Numbered from the stretch's first letter, positions 35,864-44,853 are shown. The stretch is DNA of 64,000 nt from Actinomycetospora sp. NBRC 106375 (GCF_030269665.1 NZ_BSTS01000025.1:1-64000); one strand, 5' to 3'. Notes: generated by a model not told the origin, from the sequence alone. Translations and numbers: made by a program.

Positions 35864-37216
35864 TCAGCTCCACGGGAAAGGCGAGTGGCTGGTCGGGTGG
35901 AGCTCGCCGCGCCCGTAGCGGGCGAGGCGGAACGGCGCGAGGAGGTCCTGGGGCTCGCCGAGCAGTTCCCGCGCGACCAGCGCGCCGACGCCGATCATCT
36001 TGTAGCCGTGGTTGGAGTCGGCGATGACGTAGGCGTTGCCGCGCACCCCGTCGAACACCGGGAAGCTGTCCGGGGTGAAGGCGCCGAGACCACCCGAGGG
36101 CTCGCGACGGTAGACGTCGCGGCGTCCCTCGAAGCGCTTGTGGCAGGCGGCGAGCGCGGAGGTCCACATCCGCACGAAGTCCGTGCCCACGACGAACTCG
36201 GGGCTGGCCGGGCCGTACGGGTCGACGGCCACGGTGTCCGCGGGCCGGCCCACCGGCTCCGGTGACGCCCCGCCCTGGACGCCGCCGAAGTGGAAGTCGG
36301 GCTTGTAGTAGATGCCCCAGATCTCGTCGGTGATCAGCTCCCCGTCGACGTCGTCGTACAGCGGGGAATCCGAGTCGACGTGGACGACCGGCGGGAACCG
36401 CCCGTGGTTGTCGGTGAACTCCTGGGGGTCGACGCCGAGGATGCCCTCCTGCAGCGCCCAGTAGGTCCACATCGGGGCGTCGGGGACCTCGCCGCCCTCC
36501 GGGGTGCGCACCGTGATCGTCGACGGCATCCCGAGCATCGACCAGAGGTCGCGGATCCAGGGCCCGACCGCGGCGACGAGGTGCTCGCAGGCGATCGTCC
36601 CGGCGTCGGTCTCGACCGCGTCGACCCGGTCGCCGGTGAGGCGCAGCCCGGTGACGGTGACGCCGGTGAGGATGGTGGCGCCGGCCGCGCGCACCTTGTC
36701 GGCGAGCCCGCGCAGCGAGGCGACGTTGTTGGCGTACCCGCCGCGCTTCTCGTGCAGGATCACCGACACCCCGGGGGCCTGCCAGTCCGAGAAGATCTCC
36801 CGCATGTAGTCGCGACAGGCCTCGACACCTTCCACCAGCACCGACTCGTAGCCGATGGCCTGCTGCTCGGCGTGGATTTGCACCACGTCGTCGTGCATCG
36901 CGTCCGGAGCGGCCTGGATGTAGCCGACCCCGTGGTACGAGAAGGCCTCCGGGTCGGACTCCCACACGGCCACCGAGTGCGCCATGAGCCGGCGCATGGC
37001 GGGCTGGAAGTAGTTGTTGCGGATGACGCCGCACGCCACGCCCGAGGCGCCCGCGCCGATGGCGGTCTTGTCGAGGACGAGGACCTCGCTGCCGTCGCCG
37101 AGGCCGCGGGCGCGCAGCTCCGTCGCGAGGTGCCACGCGGTCGACAGCCCGTGGACGCCGGCGCCGACGATCACGTAGCGGGCTGCGGTGGGGATGGTGG
37201 GGACGGTGGGGTCCAT
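35864..37216 (-). CDS. FAD-dependent oxidoreductase of the DAO family
   Basis: The 450-residue protein has an N-terminal FAD-binding Rossmann site VIVGAGVHGLSTAWHLATE (near residue 13) and a C-terminal FPVFDGVRGNAYVIADSNHGYKM that closes the flavin site. The layout is that of sarcosine/dimethylglycine oxidases and related amine oxidases. The ATG giving MDPTVPT is selected because the upstream frame is proline/arginine rich and has no family character. It is divergent from a homocysteine methyltransferase, consistent with N-methyl amine or betaine breakdown. Confidence 0.82.
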   Translation of the reverse strand: MDPTVPTIPTAARYVIVGAGVHGLSTAWHLATELRARGLGDGSEVLVLDKTAIGAGASGVACGVIRNNYFQPAMRRLMAHSVAVWESDPEAFSYHGVGYIQAAPDAMHDDVVQIHAEQQAIGYESVLVEGVEACRDYMREIFSDWQAPGVSVILHEKRGGYANNVASLRGLADKVRAAGATILTGVTVTGLRLTGDRVDAVETDAGTIACEHLVAAVGPWIRDLWSMLGMPSTITVRTPEGGEVPDAPMWTYWALQEGILGVDPQEFTDNHGRFPPVVHVDSDSPLYDDVDGELITDEIWGIYYKPDFHFGGVQGGASPEPVGRPADTVAVDPYGPASPEFVVGTDFVRMWTSALAACHKRFEGRRDVYRREPSGGLGAFTPDSFPVFDGVRGNAYVIADSNHGYKMIGVGALVARELLGEPQDLLAPFRLARYGRGELHPTSHSPFPWS

Positions 37217-37305
37217 GCTGCTCACCCGTTTCGCCGACGACGCGATCGGCCCCAGCGTGCGGCACGCGAGGGCGCTCGGGAAGCGTTCGGCGAGCCGCGG
37301 GTCAT

Positions 37306-37317
37306 AAGGCGCGCCTT
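37306..37317. promoter_or_regulatory. palindrome between divergent oxidoreductase and methyltransferase
   Basis: AAGGCGCGCCTT is a perfect 12-bp palindrome near the middle of the 194-bp divergent region. It is an operator candidate, though GC-rich palindromes of this size can arise by chance in this genome. Confidence 0.35.
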
Positions 37318-37410
37318 CTCCGACCAGTGACGCTTCGGATGGGTCGCGCGACGTCACGGCGGTGCCGGAGCGCGACCCTGGGGGAGATCCGCCACGAAAG
37401 CGAGACGACC

Positions 37411-38481
37411 ATGGCCCTCCCCCAGCCGGCACCGGAACCCGCTCGCCGTCGCACCCTCCACGAACGGCTGGCGACGGCCCCTGTCGTCTGCGGCGAGGGC
37501 TACCTCTTCGAGCTCGAGCGCCGCGGCTACCTGCAGGCCGGGGCGTTCGTGCCCGAGGTGGTCCTCGAGCATCCCGAGGAGGTCGAGGCGCTGCACCGGC
37601 AGTTCGTGCACGCCGGCTCCGACGTCGTCGAGGCCTTCACCTACTACGCGCACCGCGAGAAGCTGCGCGTGATCGGCAAGGACGGCATCCTCGAGCCGCT
37701 CAACCGGCAGGCCCTCGAGATCGCCCGCCGCGTCGCCGACGGCACCGGCACGCTGCTCGCCGGCAACATCTGCAACACCGGGGTCTACGACCCGGCCGAT
37801 CCCGCGACGCACGCCGCCGTCCGCGAGATGTTCACCGAGCAGGTCGGCTGGGCCGCGGAGGCCGGCGCGGACTTCGTCATCGGGGAGACGTTCCGCTTCC
37901 TCGGCGAGGCGCGGATCGCGCTCGAGGTGATCCGTGCGGCCGGCCTGCCGTCGGTCGTCCTGCTCGTCGCGGGCCACGAGCCGACGACCCGGGACGGCGT
38001 GGCGATCACCCAGGCGTGCCGCGCGATGGCGGACGCCGGCGCCGACGTCGTCGGGCTCAACTGCGTCCGCGGACCGGCCACCATGCTCCCGCTGCTCGGG
38101 CCGATCGCCGCGGCGGTCGACTGTCCTGTCGCGGCGCTGCCGGTGCCCTACCGGACCACCCCGGAGCAGCCGACCTTCCACGCCCTGCGCGACCCGGAGC
38201 CCCTCCCCCTGCCCGCCGAGCTGCCCTTCCCGACCGCGCTCGACCCCTTCACCTGCCACCGCTACGAGATCGCCGACTTCACCCGCCGGGCCCGGGCCGC
38301 GGGCGTGCGCTACTTCGGTCTGTGCTGTGGCGCCGCCCCCCACCACCTGCGGGCGATGGCCGAGACGCTCGGCCGCACCCCGCCGGCGAGCCGCTACTCC
38401 CCCGACATGTCCAAGCACGTGTACCTCGGCGCCGACCGCCGGCTGCGGGCGGCGAACCAGGAGTACCGGCACTCGTTGTGA
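37411..38481 (+). CDS. homocysteine S-methyltransferase family protein
   Basis: The 356-residue TIM-barrel protein carries the zinc-ligand cysteines in VGLNCVRGP (near residue 215) and in FGLCCGAAPHHL (near 310), and the homocysteine-binding start VVCGEGYLFELERRGY. Its length and TFRFLGEARIALEVIRAAG segment are closest to betaine- or methylated-amine-dependent methyltransferases of the MtgB/BHMT type. It could use the methyl donor whose demethylated product is oxidised by the divergent DAO-family enzyme. Confidence 0.85.
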   Translation: MALPQPAPEPARRRTLHERLATAPVVCGEGYLFELERRGYLQAGAFVPEVVLEHPEEVEALHRQFVHAGSDVVEAFTYYAHREKLRVIGKDGILEPLNRQALEIARRVADGTGTLLAGNICNTGVYDPADPATHAAVREMFTEQVGWAAEAGADFVIGETFRFLGEARIALEVIRAAGLPSVVLLVAGHEPTTRDGVAITQACRAMADAGADVVGLNCVRGPATMLPLLGPIAAAVDCPVAALPVPYRTTPEQPTFHALRDPEPLPLPAELPFPTALDPFTCHRYEIADFTRRARAAGVRYFGLCCGAAPHHLRAMAETLGRTPPASRYSPDMSKHVYLGADRRLRAANQEYRHSL

Positions 38482-38494
38482 CGGCGCGCCCTGG

Positions 38495-39073
38495 TCACCC
38501 GTGCCGGTCCGCCGCGAAGCGGGCCGCGAGGTCGGCCACGCGACGCCTCCGGTGGCGCGGGCGCACCCGGCCGGCGCGCTCGAGCAGGGTGACGCCGTGG
38601 AGGGCGCTCCAGAACACCTCGGTCGCCGTGCCCTCGCCGTCGTCGCCGATCGCGTCGGCGAGGACGTCGAACCCCGCCCGGAGCTCGGCGCGGGTGTCGT
38701 CGCGGGCGAACTCGGCGTCGATGGGCTCCTGGAACATGGCCTCGTAGACCGCGGGGTGCTCGCGGCCGAAGTCGAGGTAGGCGACGGCCACCGCCTCGAT
38801 GGCCCGCCGCCCCCGCTTGCGGCCGAGCGCGGCGCGGCACCGTTGCGTGAGGTCGACGAAGCCCTCGAGCGCGACCGCCAGCATGATCTCCGACTTGCCG
38901 CCGGGGAAATGGCTGTAGAGCACGGGCTGGGTGTAGCCGATGGTCTCGGCGAGGTGCCTGGTCGTCACGGTCGACCATCCGCCGCCGTCGGCGCGCTCCC
39001 GGGCGGCGGCCAGGATGCGGCGACGGCGCTCGTCGAGGCGCTCCTGCCGCGTCTGCCGCGTCTGCTCCGCCAT
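38495..39073 (-). CDS. TetR-family transcriptional regulator
   Basis: The 192-residue protein has a TetR N-terminal DNA-binding domain (ILAAARERADGGGWSTVTTRHL, then TIGYTQPVLYSHFPGG) and a helical ligand-binding C-terminal part. A 17-bp palindrome in the divergent intergenic region upstream is the likely operator, so it probably controls itself and the DUF1772 gene. Confidence 0.9.
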   Translation of the reverse strand: MAEQTRQTRQERLDERRRRILAAARERADGGGWSTVTTRHLAETIGYTQPVLYSHFPGGKSEIMLAVALEGFVDLTQRCRAALGRKRGRRAIEAVAVAYLDFGREHPAVYEAMFQEPIDAEFARDDTRAELRAGFDVLADAIGDDGEGTATEVFWSALHGVTLLERAGRVRPRHRRRRVADLAARFAADRHG

Positions 39074-39120
39074 CGGTCTCCTCCCTTGCCGGTCGCGTCG
39101 CGACGGACGTAGCCTAGCAA

Positions 39121-39137
39121 CGCTAGAACTTCTAGCG
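39121..39137. promoter_or_regulatory. TetR operator candidate
   Basis: CGCTAGAA-C-TTCTAGCG is a perfect 17-bp palindrome. A further GCTAG at 39140-39144 and CCTAGCAACG at 39113-39122 echo the half-site. It lies between the TetR start (39073) and the DUF1772 start (39162). Confidence 0.7.
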
Positions 39138-39161
39138 CCGCTAGTCGCAGAGGAGCCCGCC

Positions 39162-39614
39162 ATGACACCCGTTCTCGCCGTCGTCACCGCGACCGTCGTC
39201 GGCCTCATGGTCGGCGTCGAGCTCGCGGTCGCGGTCGTCGTCAACCCGATCCTGCTGCGCCTGCCGGCCGGCGCCTCGCTCGCGGCGCGGGCGGACGGCG
39301 GGCGCATGCTGGGGCGCCTGATGCCGTTCTGGTACGTCGGCTCCCTGGTCCTCACCGCGGCCCTCGCGGCGGTCGCCTGGGGCACGCCGGGCGCCACCAC
39401 GGCGCTCGTCGCCGGCGTGCTGCTGGCCCTCGGCGTCGTCCTGTCCGTCGCGCTGCTGGTCCCGATCAACAACCGCTCGAGGACGTGGACCGCCGAGGAT
39501 CACCCCGACGACTGGCGCGAGCAGCACCGGCGCTGGGATCGCCTCCACCACGGCCGCGTCGCGATCATCGTCGTGGCCTTCGTGCTCGTCGTCATCGCGG
39601 CGACGACGGTGTGA
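39162..39614 (+). CDS. DUF1772 domain-containing membrane protein
   Basis: The 150-residue protein has four transmembrane segments (for example VLAVVTATVVGLMVGVELAVAV and VAIIVVAFVLVVIA) and the charged loop NNRSRTW with WREQHRRWDRLHHGRV, typical of DUF1772 (anthrone oxygenase-like). Members include AfoD-type monooxygenases, but most are uncharacterised. AGAGGAG precedes the ATG. It is probably repressed by the divergent TetR. Confidence 0.82.
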   Translation: MTPVLAVVTATVVGLMVGVELAVAVVVNPILLRLPAGASLAARADGGRMLGRLMPFWYVGSLVLTAALAAVAWGTPGATTALVAGVLLALGVVLSVALLVPINNRSRTWTAEDHPDDWREQHRRWDRLHHGRVAIIVVAFVLVVIAATTV

Positions 39615-40725
39615 CCAGCGCCCGCCACCACGGGCCGCCGTCCGGGACGGCCCGGGGCCCGTTCGAGAGGTCCAGACGCTCGCCCGGACACGGGAGCGCG
39701 AGCACGACGTCGCGTGCCGCGGCGTCGGCCACCGTCCGCTCGGCGGGTTCGGCCCACGGGTGGAAGCCGAGCACGAAGGTCGCCCAGTGGACGGGCAGCA
39801 TGACGGCGCCCCCGAGGTCGACGTGGGCCGCGACGGCCTGCTCGGGCGTCGTGTGGATGTCCGGCCAGAGGTCGGCGTAGGCCCCGACGGGCAGCAGAGT
39901 CAGGTCGAACGGGCCGTGCTCGGCGCCCGTCCGCCCGTGCGCCGCGGTCGGCCCGGTGTCCCCCGCGACGTAGACCGCGTGGTCGGGCCCGGCGACCGCC
40001 CACGCGGCCCACTGCGTGGTGTTGCGCCGGAACCCCCGCCCGGAGAAGTGCCGGCACTCCAGGCACGTCAGCCTCAGCCCGGCGACCTCGACGACGTCGT
40101 CCCAGTCGCCCTCGACGATCCGCGCGGGCGGGACGCCCCACGACCGCAGGTGCGCGCCGACCCCGATCGGGGCGACGAACGTCGCGCCGGTGCCGCGGGC
40201 GAGCGCGGTGATCGTCGGACGGTCGAGGTGGTCGTAGTGGTCGTGGCTGAGCAGGACGACGTCGACCTCGCCGATCGCTGCGAGCGTGGCGGGCGGCGGG
40301 TGCAGGCGGCGGGGTCCGAAGCGCGGCACGGGGGACGTCCGCTCCGACCACACGGGGTCGACGAGCACCCGGCGGCCGTCGACCTCGAGCAGGACGCTCG
40401 CGTGCCCGAGCCACGTCGCGGCCAGGGCGGCGCGCTCGCGGCGTGGCTCGTGCTGCGCGAGCGGGATCGGCGCGGGCGGGACGCCGTCGGGGCGGCGGGA
40501 GAGCAGCATCGTCGCGAGCTGTCGCACCGTCAGATCGGGACGCGGGAGGCCCGGTTCGCGGTTGGCGAAGGACCCGCCCGGCGCGTGGGGCGACCGGTGC
40601 GCGGCCCGGCGCAGCGTCGCGCGACGCGCACCCATGTTCCGGCGGACGTGCAGGCCGAGTCCGGCGACCGCGAGCAGACCGGCGGTGGCGGCGCCGAGCA
40701 GCAGGGCGCGGATCGCTCGGGGCAT
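39592..40725 (-). CDS. MBL-fold hydrolase, NAPE-PLD/UlaG-like
   Basis: The 377-residue protein has an N-terminal membrane-spanning helix (ALLLGAATAGLLAVAGLGL), then a metallo-beta-lactamase domain: WLGHASVLLEVDGRRVLVDPVW, the metal motif SHDHYDHLD near residue 160, AGDTGPT near 255 and PVHWATF near 315. The layout matches the NAPE-phospholipase D branch. A membrane anchor would place the active site at the envelope, fitting a lipid substrate. The 3' end overlaps the DUF1772 gene by 23 bp. Confidence 0.85.
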   Translation of the reverse strand: MPRAIRALLLGAATAGLLAVAGLGLHVRRNMGARRATLRRAAHRSPHAPGGSFANREPGLPRPDLTVRQLATMLLSRRPDGVPPAPIPLAQHEPRRERAALAATWLGHASVLLEVDGRRVLVDPVWSERTSPVPRFGPRRLHPPPATLAAIGEVDVVLLSHDHYDHLDRPTITALARGTGATFVAPIGVGAHLRSWGVPPARIVEGDWDDVVEVAGLRLTCLECRHFSGRGFRRNTTQWAAWAVAGPDHAVYVAGDTGPTAAHGRTGAEHGPFDLTLLPVGAYADLWPDIHTTPEQAVAAHVDLGGAVMLPVHWATFVLGFHPWAEPAERTVADAAARDVVLALPCPGERLDLSNGPRAVPDGGPWWRALVTPSSPR

Positions 40726-40762
40726 GATCCCCACGGTACGGAGACGATCTCCGCCGCCACGG

Positions 40763-41506
40763 TCACGGCGCGGTCGACGGCTCCCCGATCGGCCGGACGG
40801 CGAGGTGCTCGGCGTCCCCGGGTCCGACACCGAGCGGACGCGGGCGCCGGGCCCAGGGCCGCGCGTCCCACCGCGCGCGCCACTCGGCGGTCGCGACCAG
40901 CGGCAGCAGGCCGGCCCAGAAGTCGTTCATCAGATCCCAGAGCGCCTCCGGGGAGCCCGGCGCCTCGTTCACCGTCGCGCGCCCTGCGAACCCCGCGACC
41001 AGCTCGCGGGCGACCCACGCCGGGTCGGCCTCGGGCCGCAGGAGGCCCGCCCGCTGGGCCTGCCCGAGCAGGTCCTCGGCCTGGTCACGCCACCAGCCCG
41101 AGATCTCGGCCAGGGTCGGCGAGGCCACGACCCCGTCCCGCAGCACGCGCCCGGCGCCGCGCACCACCGGGTCGTCGAGGCGCACGGTGACCGCGTCCGT
41201 CAGCAGGACCAGCGCCTCGAGAGCGTCGCGCCCCGCCGTGGTCACGGCGTCGGTCACGGCGTCCCACGAGTCGGTCATGGCCGCCACCAGCGCCTCGGCG
41301 ACCGCCTGTTTCGAGGAGAAGTGGAAGTAGAACGCGCCCTTGGTCGCCGCGCCGTCGCCCACCAGCTCGCTGAGCGCCGTGCCGTGGAAGCCCTGTACCG
41401 CGAACCGCTCCCCCGCGGCCGTCAGCAGCGCCCGGTGCGTGGCCTGGGACCGCGCCTGGCGCGGGAGCCGCCGGCCGTCGCCGGCCGTCCCGATCGTCGC
41501 CACCAT
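40763..41506 (-). CDS. TetR-family regulator, ScbR/ArpA-like
   Basis: The 247-residue regulator has the helix-turn-helix FAVQGFHGTALSELVGDGAATKGAFYFHFSSKQ, whose TKGAFYFHFSSK recognition segment is typical of gamma-butyrolactone receptor relatives. The C-terminal ligand domain includes ALEALVLLTDAVTVRLDDP and LVAGFAGRATVNEAPG. The start MVATIGT is the only one with reasonable spacing. It is the next gene downstream of arr; whether they are co-transcribed is unclear. Confidence 0.85.
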   Translation of the reverse strand: MVATIGTAGDGRRLPRQARSQATHRALLTAAGERFAVQGFHGTALSELVGDGAATKGAFYFHFSSKQAVAEALVAAMTDSWDAVTDAVTTAGRDALEALVLLTDAVTVRLDDPVVRGAGRVLRDGVVASPTLAEISGWWRDQAEDLLGQAQRAGLLRPEADPAWVARELVAGFAGRATVNEAPGSPEALWDLMNDFWAGLLPLVATAEWRARWDARPWARRPRPLGVGPGDAEHLAVRPIGEPSTAP

Positions 41507-41664
41507 CGGACACCCCCCTGCCTCGCCGACGGCGAGCATCCCACGGTCTTGCCCGAACGCATACCGCTCGGTACTTTTCTCCTCGGCACGGTCGGCGAGG
41601 GCGTGTCCGCAGTCGGGGGTGGCGTCGCCGGACCGGGGGGCCGGCGGCGCCTCGCCGACGGTGG

Positions 41665-42110
41665 TCAGTCGTCGATGACCGCGAGACGCGTCGCCGGAGG
41701 TCGTCGAGGCCATCCTGCATCGTCCGGCGCTGCTCGGGGGTATGGCCGACCCAGCCCTCGAGCTCAGCGACCACGCGGACGGGCTCGCGGGTCCGGTACG
41801 AGCGCGTGGGGTTCCCGGGGAGCTTCTTGTCGGTGACGTTGGGGTCGTCCTCGAGGGCGCCCGTCGGCTCCACGACGTAGATGCGGCCGGGGCCGTCCCC
41901 GACGGCGAACTCGGCTCCCCAGGCCGCGGCGTCGAGCGTCTCGGTCACGTAGACGTGGTTCATGATCCGGCCCGCCTCGTAGTTCGACGGGCGTCCGGGG
42001 ACCAGCAGGTCGCCGACCGCCAGGTTGGCCTTGGTCCCGTGCAGCAGGGACCCCGACTCGTGGACCTCGAACGGGGTCGGTCCGGTGGTCGCGTCCTGTC
42101 CACTCGCCAT
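41665..42110 (-). pseudogene. arr: rifampin ADP-ribosyltransferase Arr with a one-base deletion near its end
   Basis: Arr inactivates rifamycins by NAD-dependent ADP-ribosylation. The frame from MASGQD shows PFEVHESGSLLHGTKANLAVGDLL, NHVYVTETLDAAAWGAE, YVVEPTGALEDDPNVTDKKLPGNPTRSYR and WVGHTPEQR, all diagnostic. The normal end, RR(G)LAVIDD then stop, is present but in the next frame: a single G is missing near 41685-41690. Read as given, the frame runs on through the TetR gene. All but about eight terminal residues are intact, so activity may survive; a sequencing error is equally possible. Confidence 0.8.
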
Positions 42111-42184
42111 CGCCAGGTCTCCGTCTCTCCCGCTCCGTCCGCGGGTACCGATCATCCGACACCCCCGGCGCGGAGGAGACGACG

Positions 42185-42742
42185 ATGTCGCGCAGTGCCG
42201 TCCTCGTGATGGACGTCCAGACCATGGTCCTCGCCCGGATCCCCGACCCGGAGTACCTCGCCAGGCTGCGCGAGGTGATCGACACCGCGCGGGCCGCCGA
42301 CATCCCGGTGATCTACGTGGTCGTGGGCTTCCGGCCCGGCGCCCCCGAGGTCAGCCCGCGCAACAAGCTGTTCGCCGGCGTCGTCGCCCGCCTCGGCGAC
42401 GCCGACCCGCAGGCGACCGCGATCCCCGCGGAGGTGGCACCGCGGGACGGTGACGTCGTGGTCACCAAGCGCCGCGTCAGCGGCTTCGCCGGCAGCGACC
42501 TCGACATGGTGCTCCGCGCCCAGGACATCGACCACCTCGTCCTCACCGGGGTCGCCACCAGCGGTGTCGTGCTCTCGACCCTCCGGCAGGCGGCGGACCT
42601 CGACTTCGCGCTCACCGTCCTCGCCGACTGCTGCCTCGACCGCGATCCCGAGGTCCACCGCGTGCTGACCGAGAAGGTCTTCCCGAGCCAGGCCGACGTC
42701 ACCACCGCGGCCGACTGGATCGCGGCGGCGGACCGGACCTGA
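42185..42742 (+). CDS. isochorismatase-like hydrolase lacking the catalytic cysteine
   Basis: The 185-residue protein has the isochorismatase fold start AVLVMDVQTMVL (Asp near 10), the lysine in VTKRRVSGFAGSDLD (near 97) and the TGVATSGVVLSTLRQAADLDF helix that normally supplies the nucleophilic cysteine. Here valine replaces that cysteine. Members without the cysteine, as in PhzD-type isochorismatases, hydrolyse vinyl ethers rather than amides, so this may be such an enzyme. Confidence 0.82.
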   Translation: MSRSAVLVMDVQTMVLARIPDPEYLARLREVIDTARAADIPVIYVVVGFRPGAPEVSPRNKLFAGVVARLGDADPQATAIPAEVAPRDGDVVVTKRRVSGFAGSDLDMVLRAQDIDHLVLTGVATSGVVLSTLRQAADLDFALTVLADCCLDRDPEVHRVLTEKVFPSQADVTTAADWIAAADRT

Positions 42743-42909
42743 CGTCACCGACCCGCGCTCCGACCTGTCCTCCCGGTGACAGGAGCCTGCTCCCGCGGCC
42801 ACGGAAATCGCGCCGCGAGGCCACAGACCGCGCCGGTGATGCGCCCGACCCTGCTCGCAGGGCCGCCGCGCCCGTCACCGTGCCGTTCTGCAGCCCGCCG
42901 GAGGAAGCC

Positions 42910-43869
42910 ATGACCGCGACACATCCGACCATCCCGCCGACGACCGGGGACGCCGTCAGCACCGTCGGCACCGCGGCGGTCGACCCGGCTCCGATGACCT
43001 ACGACCACCTCGCGAGGACGCCGGGCCGCCGCTGGTGGGTCGGCCCCACGGCACTGCTGTCGATCGTCGTCGGGGGCCTGCTGTTCGTGGCCGCGGTCGC
43101 CGCGGCGATCGACCTGGCCGCGCTGGTGGCGGGAGTCCCCCTCGACGCCGACAGCTTCCCGACCGACCCGGTCTGGGCGGCCGCGGCCGGCCTGCTGGTG
43201 ATCGTCGCCACCCTGCCGGCGGTGCTCCTCGTCGTGCGGGTCGTGGAACGGCGCCAGCCGGGGACGCTGTCGTCGGTCACCGGGCGCCTGCGCGGTCGCT
43301 GGCTCGTCGTGTGCCTGGTCCCCGCGCTCGCGGTCTCCGTCGTCACCGTCCTGGTCGGCGAGCTCGTCGACCCGACCGAAGGGGCCTTCGCGGGCTGGTC
43401 CTCGTTCCTCGGGATCGCCGTCGTGGTCCTCGTGCTCACCCCGTTCCAGGCCGCGGCCGAGGAGTACCTGTTCCGGGGCTGGATCGTGCAGACCTTCGGC
43501 GCCGTCGTCCGCGGCCCCTGGCCCGGCGTCGCGGTCAGCGCCGTCCTGTTCGCGCTCGTCCACGAGGGCGCGACCGCGAGCGTGTGGGGCTTCGCCGACC
43601 TCGTCGTGTTCGCCGTCGTGCTCTCGGTGCTGACCCTGCGCACCGGGGGCCTCGAGGCCGCCCTGGCCCTGCACCTGGTCCACAACACCGTCGTCTGGAT
43701 CGTCTCGGCCGCCTACGCCGCGACCGACTCGGTCGCCGACTACAGGGAGGTCGGCAGCGGTGTGTTCGTCGCCTCGATGCTCGGGACGGTGGTCTACGCG
43801 GCGACCGTGCTGACGCTGGCCCGCCGTCGGGGCATCGAGACGACGCGTCCGGGGTATGCGCCGACGTGA
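42910..43869 (+). CDS. CPBP-family intramembrane glutamic endopeptidase
   Basis: The 319-residue membrane protein has about eight hydrophobic segments and the Abi/CPBP catalytic motifs EEYLFRGWIVQ (near residue 188), FALVHEG near 222 and the C-terminal HLVHNTVVW. Family members cleave prenylated or other membrane proteins or self-immunity substrates. A GGAGGAA ribosome binding site lies before the ATG. Its stop overlaps the next gene by 4 bp. Confidence 0.88.
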   Translation: MTATHPTIPPTTGDAVSTVGTAAVDPAPMTYDHLARTPGRRWWVGPTALLSIVVGGLLFVAAVAAAIDLAALVAGVPLDADSFPTDPVWAAAAGLLVIVATLPAVLLVVRVVERRQPGTLSSVTGRLRGRWLVVCLVPALAVSVVTVLVGELVDPTEGAFAGWSSFLGIAVVVLVLTPFQAAAEEYLFRGWIVQTFGAVVRGPWPGVAVSAVLFALVHEGATASVWGFADLVVFAVVLSVLTLRTGGLEAALALHLVHNTVVWIVSAAYAATDSVADYREVGSGVFVASMLGTVVYAATVLTLARRRGIETTRPGYAPT

Positions 43870-44630
43870 CGGTGGCACTGGTGCACGTCAACCCGGAGAG
43901 CGCGGCGGTGTGGGACCCGCTCGTCGCCGAGCTGGCCCGCGCGGGCGTCGACGACGTCGTGCGGCTCTCCCCGCCCGGCTTCGGCGTGCCCCTGCCGGCC
44001 GGGTTCTCCCCGACCGTGACGGGGTATCGCGACTGGCTCGTCGGCGAGCTCGAGCGCCTCGACCGGCCCGTCGACCTCCTGGGCCACGACTGGGGCGGCG
44101 GCCACGTCGTGACCACGGTGATGGCGCGCCCGGAGCTGGCGCGTAGCTGGGCGAGCGACGCGCTCGGGCTCTTCGAGCCGGACTACACGTGGCACGACCT
44201 CGCGCAGACGTGGCAGACGCCCGGCGAGGGCGAGGCCAGCCTCGACGCGATGTTCGGCGGGACTCCCGGGCAGCGGGCCGAGCAGATGGAGTCGCTCGGC
44301 ATCGGTCGGGCCGAGGCCCTCCAGATCGCTGGTGTGCAGGGCGACGAGATGAAGCAGGCGGTCCTCGCCCTTTACCGCTCCGCCGCCCAGCCGGCCATGG
44401 CCGAGCTCGGCCGGGGGCTGTCCGCCCTCGCCGCCCGCCCCGGTCTCGGCATCGTGGCCACGGAGGACCCCTACGGCGGGTCGGTGGCGCTGCGGCGACG
44501 CGCCGCGGAGCGCGCGGGCGCGGAGGTCACGGAGCTCGACGGACTGGGCCACTGGTGGATGGCCGAGGACCCGGCCCGCGGTGCTCGCGTGCTCACGGCC
44601 TTCTGGCGCTCGCGGGCCTGGAGCGCTTGA
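43866..44630 (+). CDS. alpha/beta hydrolase
   Basis: The 254-residue protein starts with VALVHVNPESAAVWDPLV, an oxyanion-hole strand, and shows the nucleophile elbow GHDWGGGH (Asp in place of Ser, near residue 75) and a C-terminal His in GLGHWWMAED. The aspartate nucleophile is that of epoxide hydrolases or dehalogenases. The GTG overlaps the CPBP gene stop by 4 bp, so the two are co-translated; a functional link is unknown. Confidence 0.8.
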   Translation: MTVALVHVNPESAAVWDPLVAELARAGVDDVVRLSPPGFGVPLPAGFSPTVTGYRDWLVGELERLDRPVDLLGHDWGGGHVVTTVMARPELARSWASDALGLFEPDYTWHDLAQTWQTPGEGEASLDAMFGGTPGQRAEQMESLGIGRAEALQIAGVQGDEMKQAVLALYRSAAQPAMAELGRGLSALAARPGLGIVATEDPYGGSVALRRRAAERAGAEVTELDGLGHWWMAEDPARGARVLTAFWRSRAWSA

Positions 44631-44635
44631 GCCGG

Positions 44636-44830
44636 TCAGCGCCGTCGGCGCGGTGATCGCAGCACCAGGACGCCGCCGGCGACCGCCGCGATCGCGAGGC
44701 CGACGAGCACCCCGAGCCACGTCGTCCCGCCCCGCTGGAAGACCTGCCCGACGCTGACCACCGCGATCGCGATCCCGGCGAACATCACGAGGATCAGGAC
44801 CCCGGTCCCGCCCCGGCCCTCCCTCGCCAT
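44636..44830 (-). CDS. small two-span membrane protein
   Basis: Sixty-four residues with two hydrophobic stretches (VLILVMFAGIAIAVVSVGQVF and WLGVLVGLAIAAVAGGVLVL) and a basic end, RSPRRRR. No family is recognised. It starts 24 bp after the DUF1905 gene on the same strand and may be transcribed with it. Confidence 0.6.
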   Translation of the reverse strand: MAREGRGGTGVLILVMFAGIAIAVVSVGQVFQRGGTTWLGVLVGLAIAAVAGGVLVLRSPRRRR

Positions 44831-44853
44831 CCTCCGACCGTACGGCGCGGGCC

